NCBI RefSeq assembly: GCF_000284595.1
Contig: NC_017671.1
Location: 1,645,001 to 1,709,000, forward strand
Direction of reading: 5' to 3'
DNA from: Stenotrophomonas maltophilia D457
Lineage (GTDB): Bacteria; Pseudomonadota; Gammaproteobacteria; Xanthomonadales; Xanthomonadaceae
DNA length: 64,000 nt
In this document: piece after piece, positions 62,906 through 64,000 of the stretch
Position numbering within the stretch: the stretch's first letter is position 1
Layout: each line of letters begins with the position of its first letter
The notes under the pieces: model-generated
Database searches by the model: none
What the model was told of the DNA's origin: nothing
Seen by the model: the letters and a program-made list of their open reading frames with translations, nothing else
Made by a program: the position numbers and the translations under genes

Positions 62906-64000
62906 TCATGCGGCGACAAGCTGCCGGGCCAGTGCGACCTCGACGGAATCACCGTCCTGGTTCAGGACATCGAGCCCGGATTCGGGCACGTCGCCCGAGG
63001 TGGACTGCGAGACCATGATCTTCTTGGCCATCAGCTCCAGGCAGGTCATCTGCGAGGAACCGGCGTAGCCGAGGTAGATCACACGCACGGGCTGCTTCTG
63101 CCCGATGCGCCAGGAGCGGCGTGCCGCCTGCTGGAGCGAGTACACGTTGTAGCCCGACTGCATGAACACGATCGTCGGGAACTCCAACAGGTCCAGCCCC
63201 GTCTTGACCAACTCGGGGTTGGTGATGAGCACGTCGATGCCACGGTCCAGTTGCTCGGCGATCCAGTCTTCGCGGCGGCTGGCATCCACGCTCGCGCGCA
63301 GCACCGCCACCTTGAAGCCTTCCTGCTCCAGCAACACCTTCAGGCGCGACGTGGTGTCGCGCGTGCCGGTATAGACCGTGTAGGCCAGGACCTTGCGGCC
63401 CTGCGCCTTCTCCTCTTTGCAGATGTCGATCAGCTCACGCTCCTTGGGGCTGATCTCGAACTCGTTGAACTGAGCCGGGACAAACGCCAAGGTGTTGCGC
63501 GTGCGCGGATGCACCACGGTCTCCGACCGGAAGCAGCAATCCGGCCAGGCCAGCAGCACGTTGAGGACCACACCCAGCAAGGTCGTATCGCGTCGCGCCA
63601 GAGCCTGTTTCAGCTCCGCGGTCAGCCGACCCGCCAGATCGCGGTAGGCCGCGGCTTGCGCCGTGTCCATCGCGACTTCACGGAACTCCTCGTCATACGG
63701 CGGCAGGACGTTGCCACCGATGTCCTTGAGCTTGAGAAAGATCGTGAACGGCAGGATGCAGCGCAGCACGCCCTTGGGGCCAAACCCCGGGGCCTTGACC
63801 ATGCGCACCGATACCTTGGTGCCCTTGGCCGTCTTGTGCGCCGTGCCGGTGCTCTCGGAGTAGATGTCCTTCAACACCCCGTGATCGCGCATGAACGCCA
63901 TCGCAGCCGAGGTCATGCTGCCGCTCGTGGTCGGGCGGTAGCCGTCTTCGATCATCCGCCCCGGAAGGGCTCGGAACAGCAGGTGGAACAGGTCGTCCCC
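62906..64000 (-). CDS. SNF2-like DEAD/DEAH helicase of ICE, C-terminal part
   Basis: At least 364 residues of a superfamily 2 helicase; the frame is open to the window edge (GDDLFHLLFRALPGRM precedes the first internal Met). The helicase C domain shows KVLAYTVYTGTRDTTSRL (motif IV region), DVLITNPELVKTGLDLLEFP (motif V) and QAARRSWRIGQKQPVRV (motif VI). It matches the large helicases near pilL in PFGI-1/ICEclc-type elements. The role may be DNA processing. The ATPase half lies outside. Confidence 0.87.
   Translation of the reverse strand, partial: GDDLFHLLFRALPGRMIEDGYRPTTSGSMTSAAMAFMRDHGVLKDIYSESTGTAHKTAKGTKVSVRMVKAPGFGPKGVLRCILPFTIFLKLKDIGGNVLPPYDEEFREVAMDTAQAAAYRDLAGRLTAELKQALARRDTTLLGVVLNVLLAWPDCCFRSETVVHPRTRNTLAFVPAQFNEFEISPKERELIDICKEEKAQGRKVLAYTVYTGTRDTTSRLKVLLEQEGFKVAVLRASVDASRREDWIAEQLDRGIDVLITNPELVKTGLDLLEFPTIVFMQSGYNVYSLQQAARRSWRIGQKQPVRVIYLGYAGSSQMTCLELMAKKIMVSQSTSGDVPESGLDVLNQDGDSVEVALARQLVAA

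Overview
The window starts in ordinary chromosome, with the 3' end of pgsA followed by GTAG-type repeats of the SMAG kind and a tRNA-Gly(GCC) gene. This points to a Stenotrophomonas (Xanthomonadaceae) host. Everything after the tRNA looks like an integrative and conjugative element (ICE) of the PFGI-1/ICEclc/PAGI-2 class, with a MobH relaxase and a type G mating-pair system. The last 18 bases of the tRNA are the usual attachment core for that class. No integrase gene is present in the window, and the other end of the element lies beyond base 64000.

Bases 669-31000 are cargo on a mosaic and partly broken left arm. First comes a wrecked copper/silver efflux locus (cusC-like gene, cusB stub, Cys-rich gene) cut by an IS21 element (916-3383) and an IS427-like element (4991-5836). 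Two IS3-family elements lie just beyond it. Next are two regulators (XRE, LysR) and a large copper-resistance region. In it copK stands alone, while copA, copB, a DUF411 gene, a DUF2933 gene, a P-type ATPase gene, copC and copD form a convoy on the minus strand, divergent from copRS across a clear CopR palindrome. An arsenic operon (arsR, arsI-like, arsC, acr3, second arsC) and a padR-chrA chromate module follow on the plus strand. The arm ends in a truncated parB and a MexEF-like RND pump that carries three independent lesions.

Bases 31298-49234 and 56717-64000 are the conjugation core, almost all on the minus strand and often with 4-base stop/start overlaps. It includes the relaxase, TraG-like protein, VirB4-like ATPase, VirB10-like and other integrating-conjugative-element families, TraD coupling protein, a lytic transglycosylase, a PilL-like lipoprotein and a helicase. 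A DUF2384-like/RES toxin-antitoxin pair lies between the relaxase and the TraG operon. The VirB10-like gene has a one-base frameshift at a G7 tract.

The most interesting part is a plus-strand island (49375-56676) set between the two halves of the mating-pair gene set. It starts with a promoter/operator and an HTH-PIN pair. It then encodes a complete type III CBASS anti-phage system: Trip13-like AAA+ ATPase, two HORMA-like proteins, a CD-NTase with its active site, and a NucC nuclease with the D73/E104/K106 catalytic triad. An 874-residue SMC/RecF-like ATPase with a single CxxC (zinc-hook-like) follows. Spacing and overlaps suggest one transcript, so the HTH-PIN pair and the large ATPase may be unrecognised parts of this CBASS locus. 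No search could be run. Family names come from reading motifs and from memory of the families.
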